Of a stretch of 64,000 nt of DNA, positions 11,276 through 22,867 are shown piece after piece (positions within the stretch are counted from its first letter, which is position 1; each line of letters opens with the position of its first letter). Below the pieces are notes generated by a model. The model made no database searches. It was given only the letters and a program-made list of their open reading frames with translations, and was not told the DNA's origin. The stretch is from contig CM077820.1 in assembly GCA_039720395.1 (NCBI GenBank), positions 13,663,848 to 13,727,847 of the forward strand. Direction: 5' to 3'. The stretch comes from Liquidambar formosana (taxonomy: Eukaryota > Streptophyta > Magnoliopsida > Saxifragales > Altingiaceae). The translations under genes and the position numbers were made by a program.

Positions 11276-12308
11276 GGGAGTAGTAGAGGATGTGTTAGTC
11301 CAAATTGATAAATTTTATTTTCCTGTTGATTTTATTGTTTTGGACACACACCCTGTTTTGAATGCTAGTTCTCAAATTCCTGTAATTTTGGTTCGCCCAT
11401 TCCTTGCAACTTCCAATGCTTTAATAAATTGTAGGAGTGGTGTACTTAAATTGTCTTTTGGAAATATGACCCAAGAATTGAATATTTTTAATACTTGCAA
11501 AGAACCTAAGGATGATGATGACTTTCATGAAGTTAACTTAATTGATGCACTTGTTCAAAAACAATTTAATGTGTCATGTTTTTCTGATCCTTTAGAGGTT
11601 TGCTTGATTAATTCTCATGATTTGGAGTTTAATGAAAATCCTAAAATTGCATATCTTTATTATTTATTGGATTCTACACAGGAATTGGACTTGAATGCGT
11701 GGAGGCCAAAATTTGAAGAGCTACCACCCTGTGAGCTTAAACTATTGCCATCAAATGAGAAAGTACCTAAGCTGGAATTAAAGCCTTTGCCAGTGGAATT
11801 CAAGTATGCATTCTTTAGACCTAAGGAGATTTTTCCTATGGTAATATCTACTAAACTTGATCCATTGCAAAAAGGTAAGTTGCTGAAAATTTTGAAAGAG
11901 CACAAGGGTGCAATAGGATTGAATGTTTCTGCCATTAAAGGAATTAGCCGTTTAATGTGCACTCATATAATTTCTTTGGAAGAGATTCGGCGGGATGCTT
12001 ATGACAATTTTAGAATTTACAAAGAACGAATGAAAGTTTTTCATAACAAAAATATTTTGAAGAAATCTTTTGAACCATCTCAAAAAGTTCTTTTGTATAA
12101 TTCTAAATTGCATTTGTTTCCAGGTAAGCTAAGGACCCTTTGGGCAGGACCATTTGTGGTTAAAACTGTTTTTCCTTATGGAGCTGTTGAGATTGAAAAT
12201 CTTAAGAATGGTAATGTTTTTAAAGTTAATGGACAACGTCTTAAACCATTTCTTGATAATTTTTCACCTGAGGATGAGTCCATTGATTTGGTGGATCCTG
12301 TCTACTAG
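11253..12308 (+). CDS. Athila protease end fused in frame to integrase C-terminus
   Basis: The frame resumes the protease region (DRSVKIPKGVVEDVLVQI, FIVLDTHPVLNASSQIPVIL), runs through the linker to the start of the RT region (GAIGLNVSAIKGISRLMCTH), and then jumps at about 11983 to the integrase C-terminal part (DAYDNFRIYKERMKVFHNK, LWAGPFVVKTVFPYGAVEI). The entire reverse transcriptase, RNase H and integrase core are missing. The junction keeps the reading frame (LEE followed by IRRDAYD), and the combined 350-residue frame is open. This is a large internal deletion derivative. No catalytic function beyond the damaged protease can be expected. Confidence 0.85.
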   Translation, partial: DRSVKIPKGVVEDVLVQIDKFYFPVDFIVLDTHPVLNASSQIPVILVRPFLATSNALINCRSGVLKLSFGNMTQELNIFNTCKEPKDDDDFHEVNLIDALVQKQFNVSCFSDPLEVCLINSHDLEFNENPKIAYLYYLLDSTQELDLNAWRPKFEELPPCELKLLPSNEKVPKLELKPLPVEFKYAFFRPKEIFPMVISTKLDPLQKGKLLKILKEHKGAIGLNVSAIKGISRLMCTHIISLEEIRRDAYDNFRIYKERMKVFHNKNILKKSFEPSQKVLLYNSKLHLFPGKLRTLWAGPFVVKTVFPYGAVEIENLKNGNVFKVNGQRLKPFLDNFSPEDESIDLVDPVY

Positions 12309-14012
12309 GATTTACTAAACCCTTAATTAGTTCATTTGTATTAGTGTTTGTGTCGTAGTTAGTTATTTATTTTTTTTTTTCCCTTTTGTTTTTTTGTGTT
12401 TTTCGTGTCTAACCCATTTTGCAGGTATTAGAGTTTGTTTGTTTTCTTTTTGGTTCGCACCTCAAGGTACTCTCCATGATCTCTACTACTTTGTTTTTCT
12501 TTGTTTACATTGAGGACAATGTATGTTTTAGGTTGGGGGGAGGGAATTTTGGTGTTTTGTTAGTTTATTTTGGTCTTAGTTAGTTTATCTTATTTTTCAA
12601 AAAAAAAAAAAAAATTAGTGGTTTACACATTTTTGGCTTAAAAATTTTTGTTGCCTTAGCATAATTATTTAGTTTGAAGTTCATTATGCTACTTCTATTT
12701 CAAATTTTCTATTGAATTTCGTACTCAAATTACATTGCACTTGCACTTTAGCCGCATGAATATGATTCTTGATTAGAGGGTAAAGATGATTTTAAAAATC
12801 TTGATGAATAAAAATGTGGAGACTTTTAGCCCTTGTGAGTATTTGAGCCATTAATTTTTTTTAGAGGGTTATTATATTTAATCTTACCTTGATTTTTGGA
12901 AGTGCTCAAATTTCATTGTTTAGTCTCATTATTTCTTCTTTTTAGTTGAATGCTGAGAACATATCATTTTTATATCACACTTGTTTCTTTTGAAGTCATG
13001 GATATTGAAGAATTATACCACTTTTTGAGAGATGATTTTAGGCCATCTTTGATTTCTTTGAGCCTTTAATTTCTTTTCTTTGTGATACATTACCACGAGT
13101 TAGCCCGTTGAGCCTTTTGATTAGCCTTTCTTTCATAACCTTTTTCCCAAAGTGTTTTGAGAATGGATATTATCAATGTTCAGTAAGGTGAATGGGTGGG
13201 AAAAAAAAAAAAAAAGGGTGAAAAAAAAAATGAAAAAAAAAAGAAGAAAAGAAAAGAAAAAAAAAGAAAGAAAAAAAGAAAAAAGAAAGAGAAAGCTTTG
13301 TTGGTGAAGTATTGAGAAGTGAAAAAAAAGACAAAAAAAAGTGTTTGATTGCCAAAGTTTGGAAGAATAAGTTGAATACAAAATTGTTTCAAGTGAGTTT
13401 GTTCTTTCTACCATTCTCGGATACACTTTTTATTATCACCATAACCTTTTTTGTTTCAATTCCTTCTTTTATCCCAACATTACATCCTATTAAAAGTCCT
13501 ATTTGATTTTGAGGATAGTATGGTTTGGATATTGACATGACTGAGCTATAATGTAATGTGTGGTGTACATTCTTAGTATTTGTCATTCCTTTCATGAGAC
13601 TATATGATTCTTTCTTGTGATAGTGTTTTTCAAATATGTTATATGTGAGATTCTTGTTCTTGCTTTACATTATTCTACTCACATATACTCGAGAGTTTTA
13701 CCCTATTCAGAGTGCATTATTTTGTTGAGTGTAATTCCTGTGAGATTTGAGTTGAAGCATATTTCAGATAAAGATTTGGGTTGTGCTTTACCTTGAAATT
13801 GGGCTTATATTTGTGTTGGCTAAATTCTTCACACACAATGAGTTTTTGAATTCATTGGGATGTTTTTAATAGTTGCGAGTGTCCTGAACTTTTAACTAAT
13901 TCTTTTGCTAAGGTGATGAAATTGGTGGCCATGCTTTGAGTTTTTCTTTTGAAGAAAACTATTTCAATCGCTTTGATTGCTAGGGACTAGCAATATGCTG
14001 GTTGGGGGGGTG
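12309..14012 (+). other. Athila 3' untranslated region with two polypurine-type tracts
   Basis: The stretch between the last coding frame and the 3' LTR is about 1.7 kb and non-coding. A G-rich tract TTGGGGGGAGGG sits at about 12533-12544, and a second (GGTTGGGGGGGTG) directly abuts the 3' LTR at 14000-14012; the latter is the polypurine tract. An A/G-rich low-complexity stretch at 13200-13340 produces spurious antisense frames. No envelope-like gene is seen. Confidence 0.7.
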
Positions 14013-15230
14013 TGATAATAGCTTAAAATTGCATTAATGTTATACTTTTAGTAGGCATTATCACATTTATTTGGCACTTAATTCTGCATTTTACACATTA
14101 TACATGAATTCTCTTGATACATGCTCTTATGCTTAAAGTGGTGTATTAATGTGTGTTTTATTTTTGTAGGAAGCCAATTCCCTATGGTCAAGCATTCTTT
14201 ATTTATTTGGAACTATATGGAAGCTTTGCAAGGTTGAAGTGCATTAATTTTAGAAGATTTTAGCAAAGAAATTGGCAACCCCAAAGTTGGAAAGAAGATT
14301 AAAAAGGAAGTTTGGAGCAGTTACCGTATTTTGGCCATAACTTTTGACTCCGAAATCCAATTGATGCGAAATTGGTATCCCTAGAAAGCTGATTTGAAGC
14401 CCTACAATATTATATTTCACGAATATTTCATGATTTCAACGTTTAGTAGGTCAAAAACGGGTTACAAGTTAGCCCTGCTGGAAAAAACCGGGATTCCCAA
14501 TTTGTTTCCTAATTTTTCTCCTCTTTCTCTTGGAAACCCTAAGAGCACATGGAAAGGAAAAGGTGGCTGCACCTCTATATATTACTTCTCCTCTTCTCTT
14601 CTACAACCACCTCTCTCTTGTTCTTCTTCTTCTACCTCTCTTTAGTTTTCTAGTATCATGAGTAGCTAAACGTTTTGCTAAGGCTAGGAGTGAAGCCACA
14701 ACAATTATTTGGTATTTGTTTAATGACTCTTTCATGGATTTAATGTAAGGTTTTATAGTTTTGATTGATTTTGATTATTTTGCAAAGTATTTATTCTGTA
14801 TAATTCTTTTATTTATCGTTAACTCCGGGTACGGTGAATGCTTAGAATTCCCTGCGAATTAAATTACTAGTTTTCTCATGCATTAAATCAATCAATCTTA
14901 TGAATCCATATTTTTAGAATTGTTTTGAATAAAATTAATTGTTACATCATCCGACTGGGGTCATCCTTCGTATGAATCTCAGTTGAGTTATAAAATTGAG
15001 TTGTTAGCAAATAACTAATACTTGTTGTGAGTGGACCTCTGAACCTTAGTGCTTTTAAATTATTGTTTTCAATCAAACTAATTCTCTGCAACCAAGCAAC
15101 CAAATTTCTAAAATCTTTTCTCAATCTTTTCTGCTGATTATTCCCCTTCCCTGTGGTTCGACCTCGGACTCACCGAGAATTTATTACTTCGCGACATCCT
15201 GCACTTGGGAGCATTATTAAAGTCGCAGCA
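14013..15230 (+). repeat. 3' LTR of the Athila element
   Basis: Same length and ends as the 5' LTR (TGATAATAGC ... AGTCGCAGCA), followed by the AATAG target duplication at 15231-15235. The differences from the 5' LTR seen by eye are six single-base changes, for example GAAATCC for GAAGTCC and CCCTAGAAA for CCCTGGAAA. Confidence 0.95.
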
Positions 15231-15416
15231 AATAGTATCTAAGTTAATAAAAGATCAATGGTATACGTAATGAGTGAAAAGGATGGTCTCCAGTGCACTA
15301 CGAGTTTTATTGCACATTTGGATCATTCAAATCCCACTAGTGATGGCTTTTAATATTTATTTAGGGCTTTTAAGGGTTTTTTTTTCAATTGAAAGTGGTT
15401 TCATAAATTTTATTTA

Positions 15417-16035
15417 CGAATATTGCAAATTTCTCATTATGAACGTGGAAAATTAAAAGGATTAAAAGGAAAATTATTTTTTTTAATATCAAATCTATGT
15501 TACCAGACATAATGGGTTTTTCCATCCTATCCCATTTTGTCTTATCTTAACAAGTATAAATGGGACAAAATGGGGTGGGAATGAGATTTTAAAATTTAAT
15601 TGGGATGGGAATAGGAATTGATATCAAACCCAAAGTGGGTTTGGGATGGGTCGGAATGGGGTAATTCCCATTAGGGTTAGGGTTGGGGTTGGGAAGAGAC
15701 TCCCCGGCCCGTCCCAAACTTGCCCCATTAACGAATATTGAAAATTTCTCATTATGAATGTGGAAAATTAAAAGGATTATTTTTCACATTTTTTTTAATA
15801 TCAAATCTATGTTACCAGACATAATGGGTTTTTCCATCCTATCCCGTTTTGTCTTATCTTAACAAGTATAAATGGGACAAAATGGGGTGGGAATGAGATT
15901 TTAAAATTTAATTGGGATGGGAATAGGAATTTGATATCAAACCCAAAGTGGGTTTGGGACGGGTCGGAATGGGGTAATTCCCATTAGGGTTGGGGTTGGG
16001 AAGAGACTCCCCGTCCCAAACCTGCCCCATTAACA
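15417..16035. repeat. Two tandem copies of a 314-bp unit, hAT-like right end
   Basis: Unit 1 starts at about 15417 (CGAATATTGCAAATTTCTCA) and unit 2 at about 15730 (CGAATATTGAAAATTTCTCA). Each contains CCAGACATAATGGGTTTTTC, GGGACAAAATGGGGTGGGAA and a GGGTTGGG-rich stretch. Unit 2 ends CCCCATTAACATCCCTA; the reverse complement TAGGGATGTTAATGGGG resembles a plant hAT terminal repeat. This may be the duplicated right part of a hAT miniature element. No left terminus was identified. Confidence 0.65.
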
Positions 16036-16477
16036 TCCCTAATCACATCCAGACAATTTCATACGGGCACTTTTCAGGGGCAAATGTTTTTAATGAATAT
16101 GCATTATACATATTAAAAATAATAATAATAATAATCTGTACAGAAAGTTTGCAAAATTTACTAGAGGATCAAACATTTAAAATGGATGGAAAATGACATC
16201 TATTTTGTTTTGAAATGAATTGTGAAAACGATGCACCGCATCATTTATAAGTAATGAAGTTTTTATCTTTAAAAAAAAAAAAAAAAAAAACATTTAGAAT
16301 GCCCCCACCGGCCCACCCCATCACTCTAAGAATGGAAAAAGAAAAAACAAATTATTAAGATCAATATTGAGGAGATCCATTAACACAAGATCCAACTGGT
16401 AAGTCATCTCAACACGAGCTGGGCAGAGTCAGGATTGAAATCAATATTAATAAGTCTAATATTACTAAGTACTATGA
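16036..16477. other. Intergenic, simple repeats only
   Basis: Contains an AAT trinucleotide run near 16115-16135 and a poly(A) run near 16271-16291. No gene or clear transposon boundary is seen before homology to the CNL begins at about 16478. Confidence 0.4.
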
Positions 16478-16985
16478 ACAAATTGCCAAAGTCATTAATG
16501 GCTACATTCATTAAAAATTTCATGTTTATGAAAGTATTGGATTTTGAAATTGTTTCCTTTGGATTTCCTTCCTGAAGAAATAGGAAATCTATTACATTTA
16601 ACGTATTTAAGTGTGATAGGAACAAAATAAAATTGCTTCCAAAGTCTGTAGGTAAACTACAAAACCTCTAAACTTTGGATTTGAAACAATCCCTTGTGCA
16701 TGAACTATCTATTGAGATCAATTTGCTCTGCAATTTGCAATATTCTCATGACAATTTCAACTCTCATCAGGAAGTGAAAATACAGGAAGGAATTGGGTGT
16801 TTAGTAGCCTTGCAGAAGCGTGGAGGCAAATAATGGGATGGGTCTAATTAATCACAGAATTGAGTAAGTTAAGGCAGTTGAGGAGATTAGGCATTAAGAA
16901 ATTCACAAGAGAACAGGGGAGGGGGGGGGTTTATGTGCATCCATTATGAAGATGAACGACCATCTTCAATCTTTAGAGGTAGTTT
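16478..16985 (+). pseudogene. CNL copy 2: LRR fragment
   Basis: Starting at AAATTGCCAAAGTCATTAAT the sequence follows the intact exon at 3680-4200 through the LRR region (GGATTTCCTTCCTGAAGAAA, GCATGAACTATCTATTGAGA, GAATTGAGTAAGTTAAGGCA). It has frame-breaking indels and stops, and a poly(G) expansion near 16920. Homology to the intact exon ends after CTTTAGAGGTA. From there the sequence matches the third copy (32222 onward) instead. Both the 5' part and the last LRRs are missing, so it is a dead fragment. Confidence 0.85.
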
Positions 16986-17614
16986 CAAATTGTTTACGTT
17001 TTAAACATTTTGTTAACATCTGTTGATATGGTAACAAATTGTTTACAATTCAAACATATGATTTTAATGCAAAAAAAAGTACATAATTTGAATATACATT
17101 ATTGCAAAGATAAAATGCTATAAATTTTTTTTTCTTCAAATGAAAAGACTTTCTAATTCACAATTTTTCTTTATTGCTATCTATACAAGATGCACGTCCT
17201 CGATCTATTGAAAGGTCTAGATTATTAAATGTAACCAAATTTTGCATACAAATTGGTGCATTATAAATTTTGATTTTGCACCGCTCCCATCATATATTAT
17301 GTCTTTAAGTGCATGTGGGAAAGTGTTTCGCATTGAACTCTAGGATGCTCCAATTGTGATCTCTATTATTTTACATTGGGGTAAGACATAAAATCATGTA
17401 ATATCACCCATATTTGTGTCAGTCACCCCCTTTCGGTGATTCAAAAGGCATTTGGCAAGGTGAGTTTTGGAGTGCTGCCCTTCTTGTTTTATCGAATTAA
17501 CATGTGCACCCCTCCAAACTCTAATGTCTGTTAGCATTTGAACATTTCCTTTTAATTCCAATATTTTAAATGGTGCTTTTTGTACTTAGGGTGTTTGATA
17601 AATGGGTTGTGGCG
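16986..17614 (+). other. Flank of CNL copy 2, shared with copies 1 and 3
   Basis: The first 400 bases (GTTTCAAATTGTTTACGTTT ... TTGGGGTAAGACATAAAATC) match 32222-33180 of copy 3 without its MITE. From 17418 (CCCTTTCGGTGATTCAAAAG) the sequence matches the 3' flank of copy 1 from 4763. No coding sequence. It ends at the TTA target duplication of the CACTA element (17615-17617). Confidence 0.65.
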
Positions 17615-17639
17615 TTACACTACAAGAATATAGGGCTTT

Positions 17640-17880
17640 CACAACATTACATTAACAACATTTTTGGCATAATGTTGTTAAAGGGTATTTTCAACAACAT
17701 TTATTTAGAAAATGTTGTTAATGTGCCTTATATGTGCACATTTAACAACGTTGGCTGGCAATGTGGTAAAAAAACACAATGACAACATGTCTATAAACGT
17801 TGTTATTTTTCACCACGTTTCCAAAAATGTTGTTGATAACAGGGCTTTAGACAACATCCCTCAAATGTTGTTAAAAATAA
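17640..17880. repeat. Left subterminal repeats of the CACTA element
   Basis: About six short palindromic units built from ACAACATTT on one side and AAATGTTGT on the other, 20-30 bases each (for example AACAACATTT with AATGTTGTTA). In En/Spm-type elements such subterminal motifs bind the TnpA protein. The match of both ends to the same motif supports this role. Confidence 0.75.
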
Positions 17881-17957
17881 TAATAATAATAATAGTACTA
17901 GCAAGGATAAAACTGAGCGGGCCTCTTTTCTATTTTTTTTGGGTGTTCCCGCGCTGG

Positions 17958-18619
17958 GTGAGAAACCTTTTATTTTATTTCTTCTTTCATTGCCAAAACC
18001 CTTTTCTCCCTCTTCTCTCTTTCTCTGACAGCCCCTTACCATTCTAGCCACTCGCCGTTCCAGCCGGTATCAGATCTACTCCCCGATCGTCCTCAGCACT
18101 TCTCGCCGTCGGCAGCCGTCGTCGGTAGCCCTCGTCGCTGGTCATGTGAGGTACATCTCACCCTCTCTATGTATATATATATATATTATTTATGTCGTCG
18201 GCACTTCTAGCTTGTCGCTGCTCTGTTTCATCTCCTCTCTTTCTCTCTCCATCTACAGATCAAGTCCATCTCCAAGCTACTCCAAATGTGAGAAACATTT
18301 TATTTTATTTGTTCTTTCATTGCCATACCCCCTTTCTCCCTACTCTTTCTTTTTCTAACAGCCACTCGCCATTCCAGCCACTCGCCGTTCCAGCCGGTAT
18401 CAGATCTACTCCCCAATCATCGTCGGCACTTCTCGTCGTCAGCAAGCCGTCGTCGATAGCCCTCGTCGCTGCTCATGTGAGGTACGTCTCACCTTCTCTA
18501 TGTTTATATATATTATTTATGTCGTCGGCACTTCTCATCGCTGCTCTGTTTCATCTCCTCTCTTGGTCTCTTTCTCTCTCCATCTGTAGATCAATTGTAT
18601 AACGAAACTACTCCAAATG
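17958..18619 (+). promoter_or_regulatory. Tandem duplicate of a 330-bp GC-rich leader in the CACTA element
   Basis: Two copies start GTGAGAAACATTTT/GTGAGAAACCTTTT at 17958 and 18288. Each has a CT-rich stretch, CACTCGCCGTTCCAGCCGG, a CGTCGTCGG-rich block, an apparent donor (ATGTGAGGTAC), a TATATATA stretch and an apparent acceptor (CATCTACAG or CATCTGTAG). The GC content is far above the surroundings. By analogy with the GC-rich downstream control region of Spm this is probably the promoter/untranslated first exon of the transposase transcript, here duplicated. The open frames in it have no domain. Confidence 0.5.
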
Positions 18620-20213
18620 TGAACTCCTCTGATCTCGCGGAAGAAACCCTAGGTTTGTTCTCTCCTTAATCCTGAAAAATAATAAAAATTTAGGGCTTTT
18701 TTTCCATCATTCCTTAGCCGATTTTAGAGGTTTTTTTTGCATTATTCCTTTCACGGTTTGTTTTAATGTCATCGATCCATTGCGCACAAACAACAACCTG
18801 GGGCGCAGTGTCAGTAAAGGTATTTAAATTATAAATCAAACTGGAAGTATTCTCACCTGTGAATTCTTCGAAATGTTATTAGCAAATGTTATTTTTATTT
18901 TTATTTTTTTGGTCGTTGCTTGAGCAAGTTGCATTGTTTGTCTTTGCAATTTAAACAATGTATTTCTGTTCTGTTATATATGGAAAATACATGGCACTGC
19001 AAATTATGATGTTTTTCATAGATTATGGGTATGCTGTTTGTTGCTGTTGTCAGTTGGCCTTTGAGACACTACTTATTTCATAGTTTTTTCTGCACTTTTC
19101 CTTTTTTGTTTTGATTTTCTTGGTATGGACATAATTACTACTTTCAATATTTTTTCTAGCTGCTTGATAAGATTTAAATGTTCCAAGATACTTCTCAATA
19201 TATGGAGTGATTTTCCCTGGTTCAAGTCTTTCATCTTATGATTTATATAGACACTAGTATGTAGCTTTTTCTGCTGCTATTTGCTGGTGCATCATTGTCT
19301 TTGATATGATTAAGGTTTAAAATGTCACTGTCAACAGAGATTTCGAGATCCCAAACTACAATTTTATCAATGGATATATCTTAACTAGCCAGGCTCGAGC
19401 AGAACTAAGGTTGGTTTGGTTAGGCTTGGCTGAATTATTTAAGCTAATTAGACCTGGATGACCTATCCTTGTAAATAATTAGTTTTTTTTTTTTTTTGGG
19501 GGGGGGGGGGGGGGAGAGTATTTTAATAGCTTTATATTTGAATTTTAATGAGTTAGTGGAACCCTTGAAATCAGGGAAGTAATGATCTTTGTAATTAGTA
19601 TGTGGGAGTCCCTTATTCTGCAATGAGCCTTTATCCATTATTGTTGATAAAAATAAATATATAAGTAACAAGTCTATTATTTCCATTTAATAAAATTCAC
19701 TTTTTGCGGATACCAAAAAAAAAAAAAAAAAAGACTTAGAAAATACTCTGCATAGAATAACAAGAGGGGTGAATTAATAATGTTATTGAGTTGATATTAT
19801 TAATAATGTTGAATTTGGAAGAATAACTTAAGTTTGTAATTAAAAACATAACATCTTGCATTGTTTGTTGAATAATCGTGAATGACCTGCATTGTTGTGT
19901 TCAACCTCAGCTCTTTTTAACCACTAAATATTTTTGACAGAGGGATCATGAACATTTCATACGAGTTAGTAATTATCAATCTTAATTAAGTGCCCCTTTG
20001 AAATGATGATATTGTTGTGCTTTTTTATTCACATCTATTCATTGTATGTTTATTGTTGTTTTTGGTTTCTTCACCTATGTCCTGCACTATGGTATATGGT
20101 AGTATATTATACACTTGATCACTTAACCTTTTCTTTTTCCTTATCAATCAATAAATGGATTAGGAGAATTTTTTTAGGATCAAGTGGAGGTTTTGTCAAG
20201 TAAATTGCTCAAG
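18620..20213 (+). other. CACTA 5' interval without coding sequence
   Basis: Between the leader and the transposase start lies AT-rich sequence with T/G homopolymers at about 19486-19513 and an A run near 19715. It is likely a 5' leader intron. GAAACCCTAGGTTTGTTCTC at 18645-18664 could be an untranslated exon edge. No protein domain is seen. Confidence 0.4.
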
Positions 20214-22709
20214 ATGGATAAAGAATGGGTGCGGCTTCCAAGGTTTCTATCCTTAAGCACTGTGATTTATGGCTAAATGATAATATATTATACACCCATG
20301 TTAGTTAGATTAGTTAAATTTGGAGTTTTGACTTGTAGAAATACGGAGGAGTATAGAATAGCAGCACGTAAATTTGTTGATATGGCTAAGAAGAATGGTG
20401 GGAATTCAGATATGATCATATGCCCCTGTAGAGATTGTGGAAACCTACGGCACGAACATTGTGATATAGTGTTTGATCATTTGGTCATGAGAGGGATGGA
20501 TCGTACATACACTACCTGGGTCCTTCATGGGGAACATCGGAGTGCATCTGTACAATGTGATGTAGTTGAAATGCTAGAGTCATATCAGATGTACAAAGAT
20601 GTGTATTTTCAAGATGATAATGTAGTAGAACCCACATACGAAGGACAGGAGGCTGATTTTGCAAATTTAGTGCAAGATGCTGAAACTCCTTTATATCCAG
20701 ATTGTAAAAAGTACACAAAGATGTCAGCAACTGTTACTTTATTCAAGCATAAAGCGACAAATGGTTTATCTGAGAAGAGTTTTAATGAACTTCTTGAGAT
20801 TATTCATGATATGCTACCACAGGATAACACACTTCCTGATTCTTTGTATTCGACGAAAAAATTTCTTAAGACATTCGATTTGGGGTACGAGAAGATTCAT
20901 GCTTGTGTCAATGACTGTTCTTTATTTAGGAAAGAGTTTGAGCATATGAATTCATGTCCAAAATGTGGGTCCTCGCGATGGAAAGTTAACCAACCTACTG
21001 GAAAGGTTTATGATCGATGGAGTTCCTACAAAGGTGTTGCGTTATTTTCCCATAATCCCAAGACTTCAGAGGATGTTTGGATCACCTGAGAAGGTGGAGC
21101 AATTAACATGGCATTCTACTTACCAAGGTCAGGATAACAAGATGCGACACCCAGTTGATTCATTGGCATGGAATACAATCAATAACAAGTGGCCTTATTT
21201 CGCATCAGATCCTCGAAATCTGAGATTTGGTCTTGCAAGTGATGGGTTTAATCCTTTCCAAAATCTTAGTTCAAGATACAGTTGTTGGCCAGTAATTTTG
21301 GTCACATACAACTTGTCCCCATGGCTATGCATGTCAAAGGAAAATTTAATGTTGACATTACTAATTCCAGGGCCAAAGCAACCAGGCAACGACATAGATG
21401 TTTATCTGCAACCACTTGTAGACGACTTAAAGGAGTTATGGAGTAATGGGGTGAGGATCTATGATGCATGTAGTAAGTCCATATTCAACTTGAAGGCTAT
21501 TTTGATGTGGACAATAAATGATTTTCCAGCATATGGTAACCTATCTGGATATAGTACGAAAGGAAAATTTGCATGTCCTGTATGTGGTGCTGGTACGTCA
21601 TCACAATGGTTAGCACATAGTAAGAAGTGTGTATCTATGGGCCATAGGAGGTTTCTCGCTCCCGATCATCCATTTCGGATGAAAAAAGATCGATGGTTTG
21701 ATGGACATAATGAGAATGGGGGGAGGCCAAAAATATGTACTGGTGAAGATGTCTTCCTTGAACTCAAAGATGTTGTTAATGATTGGGGGAAAAAAAAGAA
21801 GAATGAAAGGAAGGGAAAAAAAGGAAAGAAGAGAAAGAAGGGAAAGAAGAGTAAGGAAAGTGACAAAGATTTCATCCAAATGTGGAAAAAGAAGTCAATA
21901 TTTTTCGATTTACCATATTGGAAAGTAAGTAAAATTATTATTTTGTTATATTTATTAATTTTTTTATTTTAAAAAAAAATAAATTGTGTAGTCCATAATG
22001 TCTAATAGCTTGTATAATAAATAATTTGTTGATGTTACAGGCATTACTTTTGCGTCATAACTTGGATGTGATGCATATTGAAAAGAACATTTGTGAAAGC
22101 ATTATTGGTACACTATTGCATGTGAAGGGAAAATCAAAGGATGGGCTTAAGTCACGTAAAGACTTGAAAGACATGGGTATTAGAAATGAACTGCATCCAC
22201 AAGAGAGAGGGAATAATGTGAATTACTTGTCGCCAGCACCACACATGCTATCAAAGACAGAGAAGCAAATATTTTGTAAAAGGCTTGCTAATTTAAAATT
22301 ACCTGATGGTTATAGTTCTAACATTAGTAATTGCATTTCATTGGAAGAATGCAAAATTGTAGGCCTCAAGTCCCACGACTGTCATGTTCTATTGCACCAA
22401 TTGTTATCAGTAGCATTGAGAGGACTTCTACCAAAAGGGCCAAGGAATGCAATTTTTCGACTTTGTGCATTTTATAATGAAGTATGTCAAAGAATCATTG
22501 ATAGAAATAGATTGGAACAACATGAGGAAGATGTTATTGAAACTATGTGCATGTTTGAAAGGTTCTTTCCCCCTTCTTTCTTCGACATTATGGTTTATTT
22601 GACAATTCACATAGGTCGGGAAGCTCGTTTAGGTGGGCCAGTGCAATATTTTTGGATGTACCCATTTGAGAGGTATCTCACTATGAATTGTTCTTTAAGT
22701 TTTATGTAG
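20214..22709 (+). pseudogene. TNP2-type CACTA transposase, degenerate
   Basis: Catalyses excision and insertion of CACTA elements in the nucleus. The ATG at 20214 starts MDKEWVRLPRFLSL, but TAA at 20274 interrupts. The frame resumes with a transposase-associated zinc-binding region (ICPCRDCGNLRHEHC), then LLEIIHDMLPQDNTLPDSLY and CPKCGSSRW. A frameshift near 21018 moves to the next frame with the transposase core (VLRYFPIIPRLQRMF, SPEKVEQLTWH, LASDGFNPFQNLSS, WTINDFPAYGNLSGYSTKG). A lysine-rich stretch precedes DLPYWK. A GT-AG intron at 21925-22040 joins it to ALLLRHNLDVMHIEKNICES and the following DUF4218-like region. The frame ends at 22709, so the C-terminus appears truncated or lies in a further exon. 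Two lesions make it a pseudogene. Confidence 0.85.
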
Positions 22710-22867
22710 TTTTACATCTTTATAACAAATTATATTTATCAAAACAGAAAAGGTATTCTTTAGGAAAATATTCATTTCATTTTATAAATAGAAACAGAAA
22801 AGTTTATGTGAGTTATCTATGATATGTGTGATATCTTTCAGGCTTCAAGTATATATATTAGTGCAAG

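Larger units (their letters stand above)
7909..15230 (+). mobile_element. Athila-type Gypsy LTR retrotransposon, internally deleted
   Basis: A structurally bounded element of 7322 bp. Two 1218-bp LTRs (TG...CA) flank a primer-binding site GGCGCCGTTGCCGGGGA, Gag, protease and a fused remnant of pol. The 5-bp target duplication AATAG is perfect (7904-7908 and 15231-15235). By eye I count six single-base differences between the LTRs (about 99.5% identity), so the insertion is recent. Reverse transcriptase, RNase H and most of integrase are absent, and two frameshifts break Gag-protease, so the copy is non-autonomous. Any mobility would need proteins supplied in trans. Confidence 0.93.

Noticed and set aside
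13133..13426. Antisense phenylalanine-rich frames resembling membrane segments.
   Set aside because: They are translations of an A/G-rich low-complexity stretch in the retrotransposon 3' region.
15655..15690. Interstitial telomere repeat (GGGTTAGGGTT).
   Set aside because: Only about two TTAGGG-like units within a G-rich transposon-derived stretch; not the plant TTTAGGG array.
18192..18602. A 136-codon open frame in the CACTA leader.
   Set aside because: It runs through the tandem duplicate and through likely splice sites, has S/L-rich composition without a domain, and mirrors the repeat structure.
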